From Rhizobium lentis (GTDB lineage: Bacteria; Pseudomonadota; Alphaproteobacteria; Rhizobiales; Rhizobiaceae), in the NCBI RefSeq assembly GCF_017352135.1, contig NZ_CP071454.1, forward strand, positions 2,195,001 through 2,259,000: a stretch of DNA of 64,000 nt, read 5' to 3'. Shown in pieces: positions 19,828-29,136 of this stretch (the first letter of the stretch is position 1; each line of letters begins with the position of its first letter). The translations under genes and the position numbers were made by a program. Below the pieces are notes generated by a model, which saw only the letters and a list, made by a program, of their open reading frames with translations, was not told the origin of the DNA and ran no database searches.

Positions 19828-21237
19828 TTAGACCGCAGCCTCTGCGCGTTCGGCAAACAGGCTGTTCGTTCCGGTTCCGGTGATTCGCACTTTAATAATG
19901 TCACCGATTTGCGATGCTTTTGCATCAACATTCACGGATTGAAGCCAGGGAGAACGTCCGATCAGCTGTCCCGGCATGCGGCCGGGCTTTTCGAGCAGCA
20001 GATCGATCTCTTTGCCGATGCAGGATTCGGCAAATTCCTGCTGCTGCTTCAGAAGAAGCGCTTGCAGGCGTTCCAGCCGTTCTGCCTTGATCTCTTCCGG
20101 CACCTGGTCCTTCAGTTCCGCGCCGGGTGTGCCCGGCCGTGTCGAGTATTTGAACGAGAAGGCCTGCGCGTAACGCACCTCCTCCACAAGCCTCAGTGTA
20201 TCCTCAAAATCCTTGTCTGTCTCCCCCGGAAAGCCGGTAATGAAGTCGCCCGACAGTGCGATGTCGGGCCGCACCGCGCGAATTCGCTCGATCAGCGCAA
20301 GATATTCGGCTGCCGTGTGGCGCCGGTTCATCGCTTTCAGGATGCGGTCCGAGCCCGACTGCACCGGCAGGTGCAGATAGGGCATCAGTGCCCTCAGATC
20401 GCGATGGGCGTTGATCAGCCGGTCGTCCATGTCGCGCGGATGGCTCGTGGTATAACGCAGACGGGCAAGGCCGGGGATTTCGGCGAGGCGGTAGAGCAGA
20501 TCGCCGAGGCTCCATGCCTCGCCGCTTGGCCCTGCGCCGTGCCAGGCATTGACGTTCTGCCCGAGCAGGGTGACCTCGCGCACCCCGCCCTCGACCAGCT
20601 TTTCGGCTTCCTCGACGATCTGGGCAACCGGCCGCGACACTTCCGAGCCGCGCGTATAGGGCACGACGCAGAAGGTGCAGAACTTGTCGCAGCCCTCCTG
20701 TACGGTCAGGAAGGCGGTGACGCCGCGGGCGCGGATCTTCCGGCTCTCGGCGATCGGCAGATGCTCGAACTTGTCCTCGATCGCATATTCTGTGTCGACG
20801 ACGCGCTGGCCCTCCTTGGCCCGGCGCAGCGCCTCCGGCAGGCGATGGTAGGTCTGTGGGCCGATGACGACGTCGACGGCCGGCGCCCGGCGCAGAATCT
20901 CTTCGCCTTCGGCCTGGGCGACGCAGCCGGCAACGCCGATCATCATCTCCCGGCCGTCGGCCGCCTTCTTCTTTTTCATCTCGCGCAGCCGTCCGAGCGC
21001 CGAATAGACCTTCTCGGCCGCCTTCTCTCTGATATGGCAGGTGTTGAGAAGAACGAGGTCCGCCTCTTCCATGTCCTCCGTCGGCTCGTAGCCGTCGCGG
21101 GCGAGCGCATCGCTCATGCGCGTGGAATCATAGACGTTCATCTGGCAGCCATAGGTCTTGATGAAGACCTTGCGGCTGTTGGAGCCATCGCGGAGGGAAA
21201 CCTCCGGGGCTTGAAGAAGGGCGCTGTCCTGTGTCAT
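19828..21237 (-). CDS. miaB: tRNA-2-methylthio-N6-dimethylallyladenosine synthase
   Basis: Radical-SAM methylthiotransferase that converts i6A37 to ms2i6A37 in tRNA (469 residues). The N-terminal UPF0004 domain starts [14 protein letters not shown] with its three cluster cysteines (the others in [11 protein letters not shown] and [10 protein letters not shown]). The radical-SAM motif [15 protein letters not shown] is near residue 160 and a TRAM domain closes the protein. It is followed by phoH after 18 bases. Confidence 0.97.
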   Translation of the reverse strand: MTQDSALLQAPEVSLRDGSNSRKVFIKTYGCQMNVYDSTRMSDALARDGYEPTEDMEEADLVLLNTCHIREKAAEKVYSALGRLREMKKKKAADGREMMIGVAGCVAQAEGEEILRRAPAVDVVIGPQTYHRLPEALRRAKEGQRVVDTEYAIEDKFEHLPIAESRKIRARGVTAFLTVQEGCDKFCTFCVVPYTRGSEVSRPVAQIVEEAEKLVEGGVREVTLLGQNVNAWHGAGPSGEAWSLGDLLYRLAEIPGLARLRYTTSHPRDMDDRLINAHRDLRALMPYLHLPVQSGSDRILKAMNRRHTAAEYLALIERIRAVRPDIALSGDFITGFPGETDKDFEDTLRLVEEVRYAQAFSFKYSTRPGTPGAELKDQVPEEIKAERLERLQALLLKQQQEFAESCIGKEIDLLLEKPGRMPGQLIGRSPWLQSVNVDAKASQIGDIIKVRITGTGTNSLFAERAEAAV

Positions 21238-21285
21238 GGCGCGCTATTTAGTGGTTTTTGCCGTCCGAGAAAAGGGACTCTCGGC

Positions 21286-22092
21286 TCAGCCGACATCGCG
21301 GCCGCGCAGGCTTCCGTTAAGAAGGCGGCGGATGCGGGTGGCGATCGTCGCGCTGACATCCTTGCGGTTGGTCTTGTCGCCATATTCGATCGCCTCTCCG
21401 AACGAGACCTCGGCGTCGATCGCGCCGCATTTCACGATGTCGATCAGATGCGGCAGAAGCTCGATATCGCCCGGCCAGGCGGCGAGCGGCCGGTGATAGC
21501 GGCCCATGGCGATGCCATGGACCCTGGTATAGGCGATCGAAACCGGCTGGACCATGACCATGCCGGTCGGGGAGAAGGGCACGGCCATCGCGGCTGCGCC
21601 GAAGAGAGAAGACTTGACTTCCAGCAGACGATTGCCGTCCGAGGTCGTTCCCTCGGGAAACAGCACCACGATCTCGCCGTCGGCCATGCGGCCGGCGATC
21701 TCGCTTGCCTGGTCGCCGGTGCGGCGCTTTTCCTCACGCACGACGAAGACGCTTTTCTGCAGCTTGGCGAGTGTGCCGAAGATCGGCCAGTCGCGCACCT
21801 CGATCTTGGCGATGAAGGCGACGTCTGCAACGGACGACATCACCATGATATCCATCCAGGACGAATGGTTGGAGCAGAGCATCAGCGGCCGGCGGCCTTC
21901 CAGACTCCCCGTCACGCGCACGCGAATGCCGAGGCAATAGCAGACGATGCGGTGCCAGACACGCGGAAGCCAACGGCGCAGCCGCCAGTCGAAGCGCAGC
22001 GCCAGCACCTGGAGCGGCATGAGCACGATGCTGACGGCAAGGATGACGACCGCAGCAAGGGCGATGCGCAGCCAGGCGATCAAATGCGGCAC
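21286..22092 (-). CDS. olsA: Lyso-ornithine lipid O-acyltransferase (PlsC family), OlsA
   Basis: A 268-residue membrane acyltransferase with one strong N-terminal hydrophobic segment, the HX4D catalytic motif in CSNHSSWMDIMVM and the substrate-binding FPEGTTSDG. By sequence alone it could be a 1-acylglycerol-3-phosphate acyltransferase. The OlsA call comes from gene order: in S. meliloti ybeY, phoH, miaB and olsA (SMc01113-01116) are consecutive, as here, and olsB is also in this window (37.7 kb). It would acylate lyso-ornithine lipid to ornithine lipid. It follows mur by 18 bases. Confidence 0.8.
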   Translation of the reverse strand: MPHLIAWLRIALAAVVILAVSIVLMPLQVLALRFDWRLRRWLPRVWHRIVCYCLGIRVRVTGSLEGRRPLMLCSNHSSWMDIMVMSSVADVAFIAKIEVRDWPIFGTLAKLQKSVFVVREEKRRTGDQASEIAGRMADGEIVVLFPEGTTSDGNRLLEVKSSLFGAAAMAVPFSPTGMVMVQPVSIAYTRVHGIAMGRYHRPLAAWPGDIELLPHLIDIVKCGAIDAEVSFGEAIEYGDKTNRKDVSATIATRIRRLLNGSLRGRDVG

Positions 22093-22110
22093 TCCCGGGC
22101 GGCCATCGCT

Positions 22111-22539
22111 TCAGAGATCTTCCTTCTTCAATGGAATGCCATAGAGCTCCAGGCGGTGGTCGACCAGCTGGAATCCGTGTTCGCGGGCGATGCGCTCCTG
22201 CAGCGCCTCGATCTCTGGCGAGCGGAATTCGATGACGGTGCCGGTCTTCAGGTCGATGAGGTGGTCGTGGTGCTCTTCCGGCACCGTTTCGTAGCGCGAG
22301 CGGCCGTCGCGGAAATCGTGGCGGGCGATGATGCCGGCATCCTCGAACAGCTTGACGGTGCGATAGACTGTTGAAATCGAGATTTTCGTGTCGACCTTCA
22401 CCGAACGGCGGTAAAGCTCTTCGACGTCGGGATGGTCTTCGGACTCTTCGAGGATGCGCGCGATGACGCGGCGCTGCTCGGTCATGCGCATGCCGCGTTC
22501 GGCGCAAAGCTCCTCAAGGGTCTTGGCTACATCCGTCAT
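22111..22539 (-). CDS. mur: Fur-family metalloregulator, probably Mur (manganese-responsive)
   Basis: A 142-residue Fur-family repressor: winged helix RMTEQRRVIARILEESEDHPDVEELYRR with ISISTVYRTVKLFEDAGII, then the metal-binding YETVPEEHHDHLIDLKTG. It has only one cysteine (residue 12) and lacks the C-terminal CxxC zinc site of many Fur proteins. The sequence matches my memory of the R. leguminosarum Fur that was renamed Mur because it responds to Mn; the distinction cannot be proven from sequence. It lacks the N-terminal heme-type motif expected of Irr. It is probably co-transcribed with olsA. Confidence 0.85.
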   Translation of the reverse strand: MTDVAKTLEELCAERGMRMTEQRRVIARILEESEDHPDVEELYRRSVKVDTKISISTVYRTVKLFEDAGIIARHDFRDGRSRYETVPEEHHDHLIDLKTGTVIEFRSPEIEALQERIAREHGFQLVDHRLELYGIPLKKEDL

Positions 22540-22621
22540 GGCACGCCTTCAAAAATAATCGCGTTTCGACAATGCCCCTACGGCGTTGCGCCGGTGCGCA
22601 GGTCATCTCTCTGCCACGGAA

Positions 22622-23122
22622 CTATCGAAGAACGCGCTTCATGACAAGCGCCGTGGAAAGGGCGCCGTTTTCCTGTTTGTAATAGCCCTGGCGCTCGCCG
22701 ACCTTTTCAAAGCCGAGCTTGCGGTAGAGGCCAAGCGCCGCCGTATTGCCGTTGTCGACCTCGAGAAACATGGTCTCGCCGCCACGTGCCCGCGCCTCGC
22801 GCATCGCCGCCTGCATCAACCGCCAGCCGAGCCCGGCGCGGGCGACTTTCGCCTGCACGGCGATCGTCAGGATCTCGGCCTCGCCGGCCACCTCGCGGGC
22901 AAGGATGAAGCCGGGAAGCGGCTTTTTCAGGATGGCATTGGTCTGGCGCGCGACGAAGCCGAACACCGTCTCCTGCGACAGCAGGCTGTGAAACTCGCCG
23001 TCGCCCCAGGGCCGGGCAAACCGCTCGCCGTGCAGCATGGCGACGTCGTGGCAATCCTCGCGCTCCATGGCAATGATCTCGAATTCCGGCTTAAGCGTCA
23101 GATAGGCTTCCAGCATGGTCAC
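22622..23122 (-). CDS. rimI: Ribosomal protein S18-alanine N-acetyltransferase
   Basis: GNAT-fold acetyltransferase (166 residues) with the acetyl-CoA loop in VARAGLGWRLMQAAMREARARGG and FLEVDNGNTAALGLYRKLGF, the typical RimI motif. The start overlaps the tsaB stop by four bases. tsaB-rimI pairing is near universal. One oddity: the acetyl-CoA loop reads RAGLG where most families have R/QGxGxG. The 82 bases after it separate it from mur. Confidence 0.9.
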   Translation of the reverse strand: MTMLEAYLTLKPEFEIIAMEREDCHDVAMLHGERFARPWGDGEFHSLLSQETVFGFVARQTNAILKKPLPGFILAREVAGEAEILTIAVQAKVARAGLGWRLMQAAMREARARGGETMFLEVDNGNTAALGLYRKLGFEKVGERQGYYKQENGALSTALVMKRVLR

Positions 23123-23781
23123 ACTCGTCGTGCAATCGCATATCCGGCCTGCGGCTTGGCATCCGGTCCGCGCAGATAAAGGGGCTTGGGTTTTCCGGCA
23201 TCGGCAGAGGCGGCAGCACCCAGGCGCGCCACCACCGAAATCGGGAAGACATTGGCGTTATCGCCACCGACGCCGGCCTTGAGGAGCGGCGTTGCCGAAC
23301 CGGTGATCTCGCCGTCGAAGCCGGCGGCGAAAGCCTGGGCCTCGGCGACGCTTGCCGCCCGGGGCGCATCAAGCGGGGAACCATCGGCCGCGAAGGACTG
23401 GAGATAGATTTCGTCGCGCTTGGCGTCCATCGCCGCCAGCACGGCGCGGCCGGGGGTCTTCTCACGCTGGGCTGATGCCATCACTTCGAGCGTAGTGACG
23501 CCGACGACAGGCACATTGAGGGAAAGCGCAAAACCACGGGCTGCGGCAACGCCGACGCGGATACCGGTAAAGGAGCCGGGGCCGATGGTAACGGCAAGCC
23601 GGTCAATATCAGACAGCGTTATGTCGGCCTGACCCAGCGCACGGTCGACTATATCGATCAGATGTTCAGCATGCCCCTTCCCGATCATGTCCGATGCCTC
23701 CCCCAGCACCGTATTCCTGCCGCTGTCGTAAACGGCGGCAGCGCAATCCACACCCGCGGTGTCGAGCGCCAGAATGATCAT
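23119..23781 (-). CDS. tsaB: tRNA threonylcarbamoyladenosine biosynthesis protein TsaB
   Basis: ASKHA-fold partner of TsaD in forming t6A37 on tRNAs reading ANN codons (220 residues). It begins ILALDTAGVDCAAAVYDSGR and carries GPGSFTGIRVGVAAARGFAL, the TsaB/TsaD signature. The overlap with rimI suggests an operon. There is no tsaD or tsaE in the window. Confidence 0.95.
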   Translation of the reverse strand: MIILALDTAGVDCAAAVYDSGRNTVLGEASDMIGKGHAEHLIDIVDRALGQADITLSDIDRLAVTIGPGSFTGIRVGVAAARGFALSLNVPVVGVTTLEVMASAQREKTPGRAVLAAMDAKRDEIYLQSFAADGSPLDAPRAASVAEAQAFAAGFDGEITGSATPLLKAGVGGDNANVFPISVVARLGAAASADAGKPKPLYLRGPDAKPQAGYAIARRV

Positions 23782-23870
23782 GCCATAAGTTTCCGAATAA
23801 ACTGCTGTTGCCTAACCATAAACCCGTCCGGCCGAACCTGAGATGAACGGCGGGGGCGAATTCGAGATTT

Positions 23871-24437
23871 TCAAGCGGCAATCACTTCCTGCACTTCGGG
23901 AACGAAATGGCGCAGCAGGTTCTGGACGCCATGCTTCAGCGTCGCCGTCGAAGACGGGCAGCCGGAGCAGGAGCCTTTCATGTTCAGATAGACCTTGCCG
24001 TCCTTGAAGCCGCGGAAGGTGATGTCGCCGCCGTCCTGGGCAACGGCCGGGCGCACGCGGGTCTCCAAAAGTTCCTTGATGGTCAGCACGATCGACTCAT
24101 CACCTTCATCGAAGAATTCGTCGCCGGCATCGACATCTTCGGAGAGGATGGAGGCATCGCCCATAACCGGCTTGCCGGACATGAAGTGCTCCATGATGGA
24201 GCCCAGTATAGCCGGCTTAAGATGCTGCCATTCGGCGTCGTCTTTGGAGACGGAAATGAAATCATAGCCGAAATAGACACCGGTGACGCCCGGTATTTCG
24301 AACAGGCGGGCGGCGAGCGGCGAAGCTTCAGCCTCTTCGGCGCTGCGGAACTCGGCGGTGCCGTTTTCCATCACCACCTTGCCCGGCAGGAACTTCTGCG
24401 TGGCGGGGTTCGGTGTGGCTTCGGTCTGAATGAACAT
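23871..24437 (-). CDS. Iron-sulfur cluster carrier, Nfu/NifU-domain protein
   Basis: Fe-S scaffold/carrier of 188 residues: N-terminal Nfu_N domain (MFIQTEATPNPATQKFLPGK) and C-terminal NifU domain whose GSCSGCPSSTATLKHGVQ holds the CxxC that binds the cluster. ATG 24437 is preferred to the one at 24449 because the family begins MFIQTEATPNP and GGAGAAC lies six bases upstream of it. Single gene between tsaB and a stress protein. Confidence 0.93.
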   Translation of the reverse strand: MFIQTEATPNPATQKFLPGKVVMENGTAEFRSAEEAEASPLAARLFEIPGVTGVYFGYDFISVSKDDAEWQHLKPAILGSIMEHFMSGKPVMGDASILSEDVDAGDEFFDEGDESIVLTIKELLETRVRPAVAQDGGDITFRGFKDGKVYLNMKGSCSGCPSSTATLKHGVQNLLRHFVPEVQEVIAA

Positions 24438-24546
24438 CTGGTTCTCCATGCGGCCGGCCCATGGTCTCGGCCGTCTTTAGAATTCTTCAAAAGAAGATAA
24501 GCCCATTGGCTGATCTAATCAAGAGACTCGTACTCAAGAAATAAGC

Positions 24547-25038
24547 TCAGCAGAGGGCGTCGATTTCCTCATTGGTCAGCGTATCCGGCAGCACGGTCAC
24601 GGGAATTGGAAACGCCGCCGCGCGTCCGGCGACCGACGAAACCAGGGGTCCCGGGCCTTCCTTCGCCGAGCCGGCGGCAAGAACGAGGATTGCCACGTCG
24701 CGGTCTTCCTCGATCACGGCATTGATCTGCTCGGCCGCACTGCCTTCACGGATGACGACCTCCGGTTCGATGCCGATCGTCTCGCGCACGATTTGCGCGA
24801 TCTTGGCGACGATTGCCTCGGCTTCCTCGCGCGCCTCGGCCCGCATGATCTCCTCGACGCCGAGCCATTGCTGGAAATCGCCGTTGGGAATCACATAGAG
24901 CAGCACCAGGCCGCCATTGGAATTCTTCGCGCGCCGGCCAGCATAATGAACGGCGCGCTGGCATTCGGGTGTCCCGTCGATCACCGCCATGAATTTGCGG
25001 CGGTGACCTTCGAGCCGTGAGAGTCGCTTCGATACCAT
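24547..25038 (-). CDS. Universal stress protein (UspA) domain protein
   Basis: A 163-residue single-domain USP: RKFMAVIDGTPECQRAVHYAGRRAKN at the N-terminus, LLYVIP after the second strand, and ILVLAAGSAKEGPGPLVSS with VTVLPDTL at the end. A recognisable but imperfect ATP-binding GxxGx9G loop is present, so nucleotide binding is uncertain. Start chosen at ATG 25038 because residues upstream are not family-like. In rhizobia it sits between nfu and trpS. Confidence 0.85.
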   Translation of the reverse strand: MVSKRLSRLEGHRRKFMAVIDGTPECQRAVHYAGRRAKNSNGGLVLLYVIPNGDFQQWLGVEEIMRAEAREEAEAIVAKIAQIVRETIGIEPEVVIREGSAAEQINAVIEEDRDVAILVLAAGSAKEGPGPLVSSVAGRAAAFPIPVTVLPDTLTNEEIDALC

Positions 25039-25159
25039 GGGCGGACTCTGACACCCGAAGCGGAAAATTTGCAAGCCAGTTTTGCTGTGACCCGGTCAAG
25101 ATTCGTGCGCTCAGGAAGACAGCCGCCGCACCATCGACGGCGCGACGAGGAGAGGTGTC

Positions 25160-26224
25160 TCAGTACAGGAAGCCGATGACGTCGCGCACCTGCTTCATCG
25201 TCACATCGGCGCGGGCCCTGGCCCGTTCTCCGCCCTTGCGCAGGATTGCATCAATATGGCTGGTGTCGTCCATCAGCCGGCGCATCTCGCCGGTGATCGG
25301 CGCCAGCACATGGATGGCAAGATCGACCAGCGCCGGCTTGAAGAAGGAGAATTGCTGGCCGCCGAATTCGGCAAGCACCTCGGCCTTCGATTTGTCGGCG
25401 AGCGCGGCATAGATCGCCACCAGATTGTCGGCCTCCGGCCGGCCCTGTAGCCCCTCGACCTCGCTCGGCAAACCGTCCGGATCGGTCTTGGCCTTGCGGA
25501 TCTTCTTCGAGATCGCCTCCTCGTCGTCCATCAGATTGATGCGCGAAAGGTCGGAGGGATCGGATTTCGACATTTTCTTGGTGCCGTCGCGCAGCGACAT
25601 GACGCGCGGCGCCGGCCCGCCGATCAGCGGCTCGACCATCGGAAAATAGGCATGCACCGGCTCGTCGCCGACGGTGATGTCGATGCCGTAACCGGTCTTG
25701 CGAATATGCTCGGCATAATCGAGGTTGAACTTCATCGCGATATCGCGGGCAAGCTCCAGGTGCTGCTTCTGGTCCTCGCCGACCGGCACATGAGTGGCGC
25801 GATAGACGAGAATATCGGCGGCCATCAGGCTCGGATAGGCGTAGAGACCGAGCGATGCCTGCTCGCGGTCCTTGCCGGCCTTGTCCTTGAACTGCGTCAT
25901 GCGGTTCATCCAGCCGATGCGGGCGACGCAGTTGAAGATCCAGGCAAGTTCCGCATGCTGCGGCACAGCCGACTGGTTGAAGACGATATGCTTTTCCGGA
26001 TCGATGCCGGCGGCGATAAAGGCGGCGGCGATCGAGCGCGTCTGGCTCGGCATGTCCTCGTGCACCAGCTGGGCCGTGAGCGCATGCATGTCGACGACGC
26101 AATAGATGCAGTCATTGCCTTCCTGCAGCGCCACGAAGCGGCGGATGGCACCGAGGTAGTTGCCGAGATGCAGATTGCCGGTCGGCTGCACGCCGGAGAA
26201 TACGAGTTTCTTGAATTCGCTCAT
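25160..26224 (-). CDS. trpS: Tryptophanyl-tRNA synthetase
   Basis: Class I aminoacyl-tRNA synthetase (354 residues). The HIGH-type motif appears as [14 protein letters not shown], the KMSKS loop is exact ([12 protein letters not shown]), and [11 protein letters not shown] and [17 protein letters not shown] are present. It is followed by 85 bases before the usp gene. Upstream there is an 87-base gap to the VOC gene. Confidence 0.97.
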   Translation of the reverse strand: MSEFKKLVFSGVQPTGNLHLGNYLGAIRRFVALQEGNDCIYCVVDMHALTAQLVHEDMPSQTRSIAAAFIAAGIDPEKHIVFNQSAVPQHAELAWIFNCVARIGWMNRMTQFKDKAGKDREQASLGLYAYPSLMAADILVYRATHVPVGEDQKQHLELARDIAMKFNLDYAEHIRKTGYGIDITVGDEPVHAYFPMVEPLIGGPAPRVMSLRDGTKKMSKSDPSDLSRINLMDDEEAISKKIRKAKTDPDGLPSEVEGLQGRPEADNLVAIYAALADKSKAEVLAEFGGQQFSFFKPALVDLAIHVLAPITGEMRRLMDDTSHIDAILRKGGERARARADVTMKQVRDVIGFLY

Positions 26225-26311
26225 GTCGTCCTCAATAGGCTGGTGGAGGGCCCCAAGGCTTTTCGCCTATGTTGCTAACGCCGCGGCTTATGCACGGGCG
26301 ACCGGTCGCAA

Positions 26312-26719
26312 TCAAGTGGTTGGGGCTGCAGCATGCTGGATCAGGTCGAAGGTGTTGCCGTAAGGATCCGCAAAGACGGCGACCGTGCCGTAGACCTCAT
26401 GCCTGGGCTGCTCCAGAAAGCGCACGCCGGCGGCAAGCATGGCGGCATGATCGCGGGCGAAATCGTCAGTCTTCAGGAAGAAGCCGACGCGGCCGCCCGT
26501 CTGGTTGCCGATTGCCGCGCGCTGCGCCTGGTTTGCCGCCTGCGCCAGCAGAAAGGCTGCGCCATCCCCGCCTTTCGGCTTCACGACCACCCAGCGCTTG
26601 CCCTCCGGCTGGGGCTCGTCCTGAAGGCAATCGAAACCGAGGGGGCCGCAATAGAAGCCTTTGGCGCGGTCGTAATCGTCGACGACGAGCGTGACGAGAA
26701 AAAGAGACTGGACGGTCAT
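26312..26719 (-). CDS. VOC-superfamily protein
   Basis: A 135-residue protein with two beta-alpha-beta units of the vicinal oxygen chelate fold: LVTLVVDDYDRAKGFYCGPLGFDCL and VGFFLKTDDFARDHAAMLAAGVRF, ending VAVFADPYGNTFDLIQ. ATG 26719 has GGGAGA five bases upstream, better than the ATG at 26731. Substrate unknown; it is similar to bleomycin-resistance/dioxygenase-type VOC proteins, and context gives no clue. Confidence 0.85.
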   Translation of the reverse strand: MTVQSLFLVTLVVDDYDRAKGFYCGPLGFDCLQDEPQPEGKRWVVVKPKGGDGAAFLLAQAANQAQRAAIGNQTGGRVGFFLKTDDFARDHAAMLAAGVRFLEQPRHEVYGTVAVFADPYGNTFDLIQHAAAPTT

Positions 26720-26906
26720 GTGATCTCCCATGTTTGGATGTTTATTCCATCTAGAACGCGAAGGATGCTCACTTTTAAGCCGAATTGATCAGCGTCCTTA
26801 GTTCAAAATGAGTATAAAATTTCACAGAAAAGCTCTTATTGAACTGAAAATCCTCTCCGCACACTGGCGGCCCGTCAGTCGCCAGGCCAACCGCCCGGAG
26901 GGGACC

Positions 26907-27335
26907 ATGCAGAACACCCGTTTGCTCGTCATGGCAGGCCTTTTCGCCCTACAATCCGCAACCGATGCCGTCGGTCAAGACAGCAAGAGACCGGCCGTTC
27001 ATCTTCCCAAGCATGAGACGCGACTTGCCTATGCGGTTCAGACCGTCAGCGTGCGCGCCGGCTGTTTTCCAGAGCGCCTGCGAGCGATCCTCTCACATAT
27101 CGCCGCAAAGACCGGACGCCGCCCGATTGTTACCTCCGGCCTCCGGCCACATCCCCGCCGTCATGGCTCCCTGCATGGAAAATGCCTGGCGGCCGATATC
27201 CGGGTGCCGGGCCTTTCGGAACGAACCATCATTGCTGCCGCCAAGACAGCTCCAGGCATCGGCGGCATCGGCAGCTATTGCAACGGCATCATTCATGTCG
27301 ATGTCGGCCCGCAGAGACGATGGGTCGATTGTTAG
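26907..27335 (+). CDS. Exported peptidase M15-like (DUF882/YcbK type) protein
   Basis: A 142-residue protein with an N-terminal signal peptide (hydrophobic LLVMAGLFALQ, cleavage near AVGQ). The mature part has VTSGLRPHPRRHGSLHGKCLAADIRV and IIHVDVGPQ, giving the His/Asp/His zinc ligands of the peptidase M15_3 family (D-Ala-D-Ala-type hydrolases acting on murein). ATG 26907 has GGAGGGG directly upstream. It is the only plus-strand gene in a long minus-strand stretch. Short for the family; there is no lipobox. Confidence 0.75.
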   Translation: MQNTRLLVMAGLFALQSATDAVGQDSKRPAVHLPKHETRLAYAVQTVSVRAGCFPERLRAILSHIAAKTGRRPIVTSGLRPHPRRHGSLHGKCLAADIRVPGLSERTIIAAAKTAPGIGGIGSYCNGIIHVDVGPQRRWVDC

Positions 27336-27398
27336 GCGAGCGAGAAAAGTGTGCAGGGGTTTTGTGCCGCGGCGGTCAGGTTTGCGCCGGCGGCTTTT

Positions 27399-27524
27399 GC
27401 CCCTCACCCTAACCCTCTCCCCATAAAGGGGGCGAGGGGACGTGCCTACGAGAGGCGCGGCGGCGCGGCAAGTCCCTTCTCCCCGTCAGAACGGGGAGAA
27501 GGTGGCGGCAGCCGGATGAGGGGC
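27399..27524. repeat. RIME-like rhizobial intergenic palindromic element
   Basis: About 126 bases bounded by inverted GCCCCTCA (27399-27406) and TGAGGGGC (27517-27524). Inside are two more pairs: CTCTCCCC with GGGGGCGAGGG near the left and CTTCTCCCCGT / ACGGGGAGAAG near the right. The wording (CCCCTCACCCT ... GGATGAGGGGC) is that of the RIME1-type mosaic elements described from Rhizobium. It lies between the stops of convergent genes and may fold into long RNA hairpins that end transcription. Confidence 0.75.
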
Positions 27525-27539
27525 TTTCTCGGCAATCAA

Positions 27540-29126
27540 CTAGCTTTGTGCATCCTTCGCCGGCACCGGCTTGCGGTTCAGATTGCGCCGAATCATGCCG
27601 AGGTCGGCTCCGCCGATCAGGAAGGCGGCGGCGAAATAGATGAGCATTGCGATTGCGATTAGCAGCCCCAGCGTACCGACCTTGGTCAGAAGCGGCGCGC
27701 CGGAGGCGAGCCACGGCGCCCAATATTGCTTGAGGAAGACGATTGCCGCGGCCATGACGGCCGAGGCGACGATCAGCAGGGCGGCGCGTTTTGCCAGCGC
27801 CCATTCCCAGGTCAGATGGCCGCGGCGCAAAAGCGTGGTGAACAGCAGCAGCGTGCTGATCCAGCCGGCGGTGGCTTCGGCGACAGCGATGCCGGGCGCG
27901 CCCATAAAGGGGAACAGGGTCAGCGCCGTCGCGCAGTTGGTCCCCACTGCGATCGCCGAGAAGCGCATCGGCGTCTTGGTGTCCTCTCGGGCATAGAAGC
28001 CCGGCTGCAGCGCCTTGATCAGCACGAAGGCCGGCAGGCCTATGCCGTAAATGGCCAGGATCGAGCCGACGACGAGGGTATTTTCCTGGTGGAAGGCGCC
28101 GCGCTCGTAGAGCACGCGAATGATCTCGTCGGACAGGATCCAGAGGGCGAAGGCGGCGGGAATGGTCAGGAACAGCACGAATTCGATCGAACGGTTCTGC
28201 AGGTTTGCCGCTTCGCGTAACGCGCCGCCCTTCAGCGCCCGGGCCAGTTCCGGCAGCAGCACGACGCCGACGCCAACACCGACGACGCCGAGCGGCAGCT
28301 GGTAGATCCGGTCGGCATATTGCAGCGCTGCGATCGCGCCGTCACGGGAGGAGGCGATCGCCTGGCCGATCAGCTGGTTGATCTGGGTAATGCCGCCGGT
28401 CACCGCGGCCGGCACCGCCAGTATCAGCAGCCGCTTGACATTCGGCGTCATCTTCGGGAAGCGCAGGCCGATGCTCATGCCGGCGGCCAGCACGCCGATA
28501 TAGACGACGGCGAGCTGCAGCAGGCCGGCCATGAGCACACCCCAGGAAAGATACCAGGCCGTCGCCAGCGGATCGGCGCCGGTATAGAGCGAATAAAACA
28601 GCGCCGCGATCATCACCACGTTGAGGAAAACGGGAGCGATGGCGGCGGCGAAGAAATGATGCAGCGAATTCAGCATGCCGCTCATCATCGCCGTCAGCGA
28701 CATGCACATGAGATAGGGAAACATCACGGCCGCCATGCGGATCGTGATCGAGAACTTGTCGGGATCGTCGGCAAAGCCCGGCGCGATGATGAAGCGCACC
28801 AAGAGCGGCATGGCAAGCTCCATCACGATGGTGATGAGGAGCAGCACCGAAAACAGGACGCCGAAGACCTCTTCCGAAAAGCGCTTGGCGCCGTCGGTGC
28901 CGTTCGCCTCGATCTCCTTGGCAAAGAGCGGCACGAAGGCGGCGTTGAAAGCGCCTTCGGCAAACAGCCGGCGGAAGAGGTTCGGGAAGCGGAAGGCGGC
29001 GTAGAAGACGTCGGCCATCGGCCCGGTGCCGAGCGCCGCCGCCATCAGTGTTTCGCGGGCGAAACCGAAGATGCGGCTGCCGAGGGTGGCGCCTCCGACG
29101 GTCGCGAATTTCTTGACGAGGCTCAT
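27540..29126 (-). CDS. murJ: Lipid II flippase MurJ (MviN)
   Basis: Polytopic inner-membrane protein of 528 residues with about 14 hydrophobic segments, flipping lipid II for peptidoglycan synthesis. It starts MSLVKKFATVGGATLGSRIF, with the family motif GFARETLMAAALGTGPMADVFYAAFRFPNLFRRLFAEGAF. It begins 10 bases after the glnD stop, an arrangement (glnD-murJ) conserved in Hyphomicrobiales. No clear Shine-Dalgarno, so translation may depend on glnD. Confidence 0.95.
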   Translation of the reverse strand: MSLVKKFATVGGATLGSRIFGFARETLMAAALGTGPMADVFYAAFRFPNLFRRLFAEGAFNAAFVPLFAKEIEANGTDGAKRFSEEVFGVLFSVLLLITIVMELAMPLLVRFIIAPGFADDPDKFSITIRMAAVMFPYLMCMSLTAMMSGMLNSLHHFFAAAIAPVFLNVVMIAALFYSLYTGADPLATAWYLSWGVLMAGLLQLAVVYIGVLAAGMSIGLRFPKMTPNVKRLLILAVPAAVTGGITQINQLIGQAIASSRDGAIAALQYADRIYQLPLGVVGVGVGVVLLPELARALKGGALREAANLQNRSIEFVLFLTIPAAFALWILSDEIIRVLYERGAFHQENTLVVGSILAIYGIGLPAFVLIKALQPGFYAREDTKTPMRFSAIAVGTNCATALTLFPFMGAPGIAVAEATAGWISTLLLFTTLLRRGHLTWEWALAKRAALLIVASAVMAAAIVFLKQYWAPWLASGAPLLTKVGTLGLLIAIAMLIYFAAAFLIGGADLGMIRRNLNRKPVPAKDAQS

Positions 29127-29136
29127 GCGTGCGGGC

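Noticed and set aside
19798..22374. 858-residue open frame antisense to miaB, olsA and mur
   Set aside because: Third-position GC bias creates it; three firm genes lie on the other strand.
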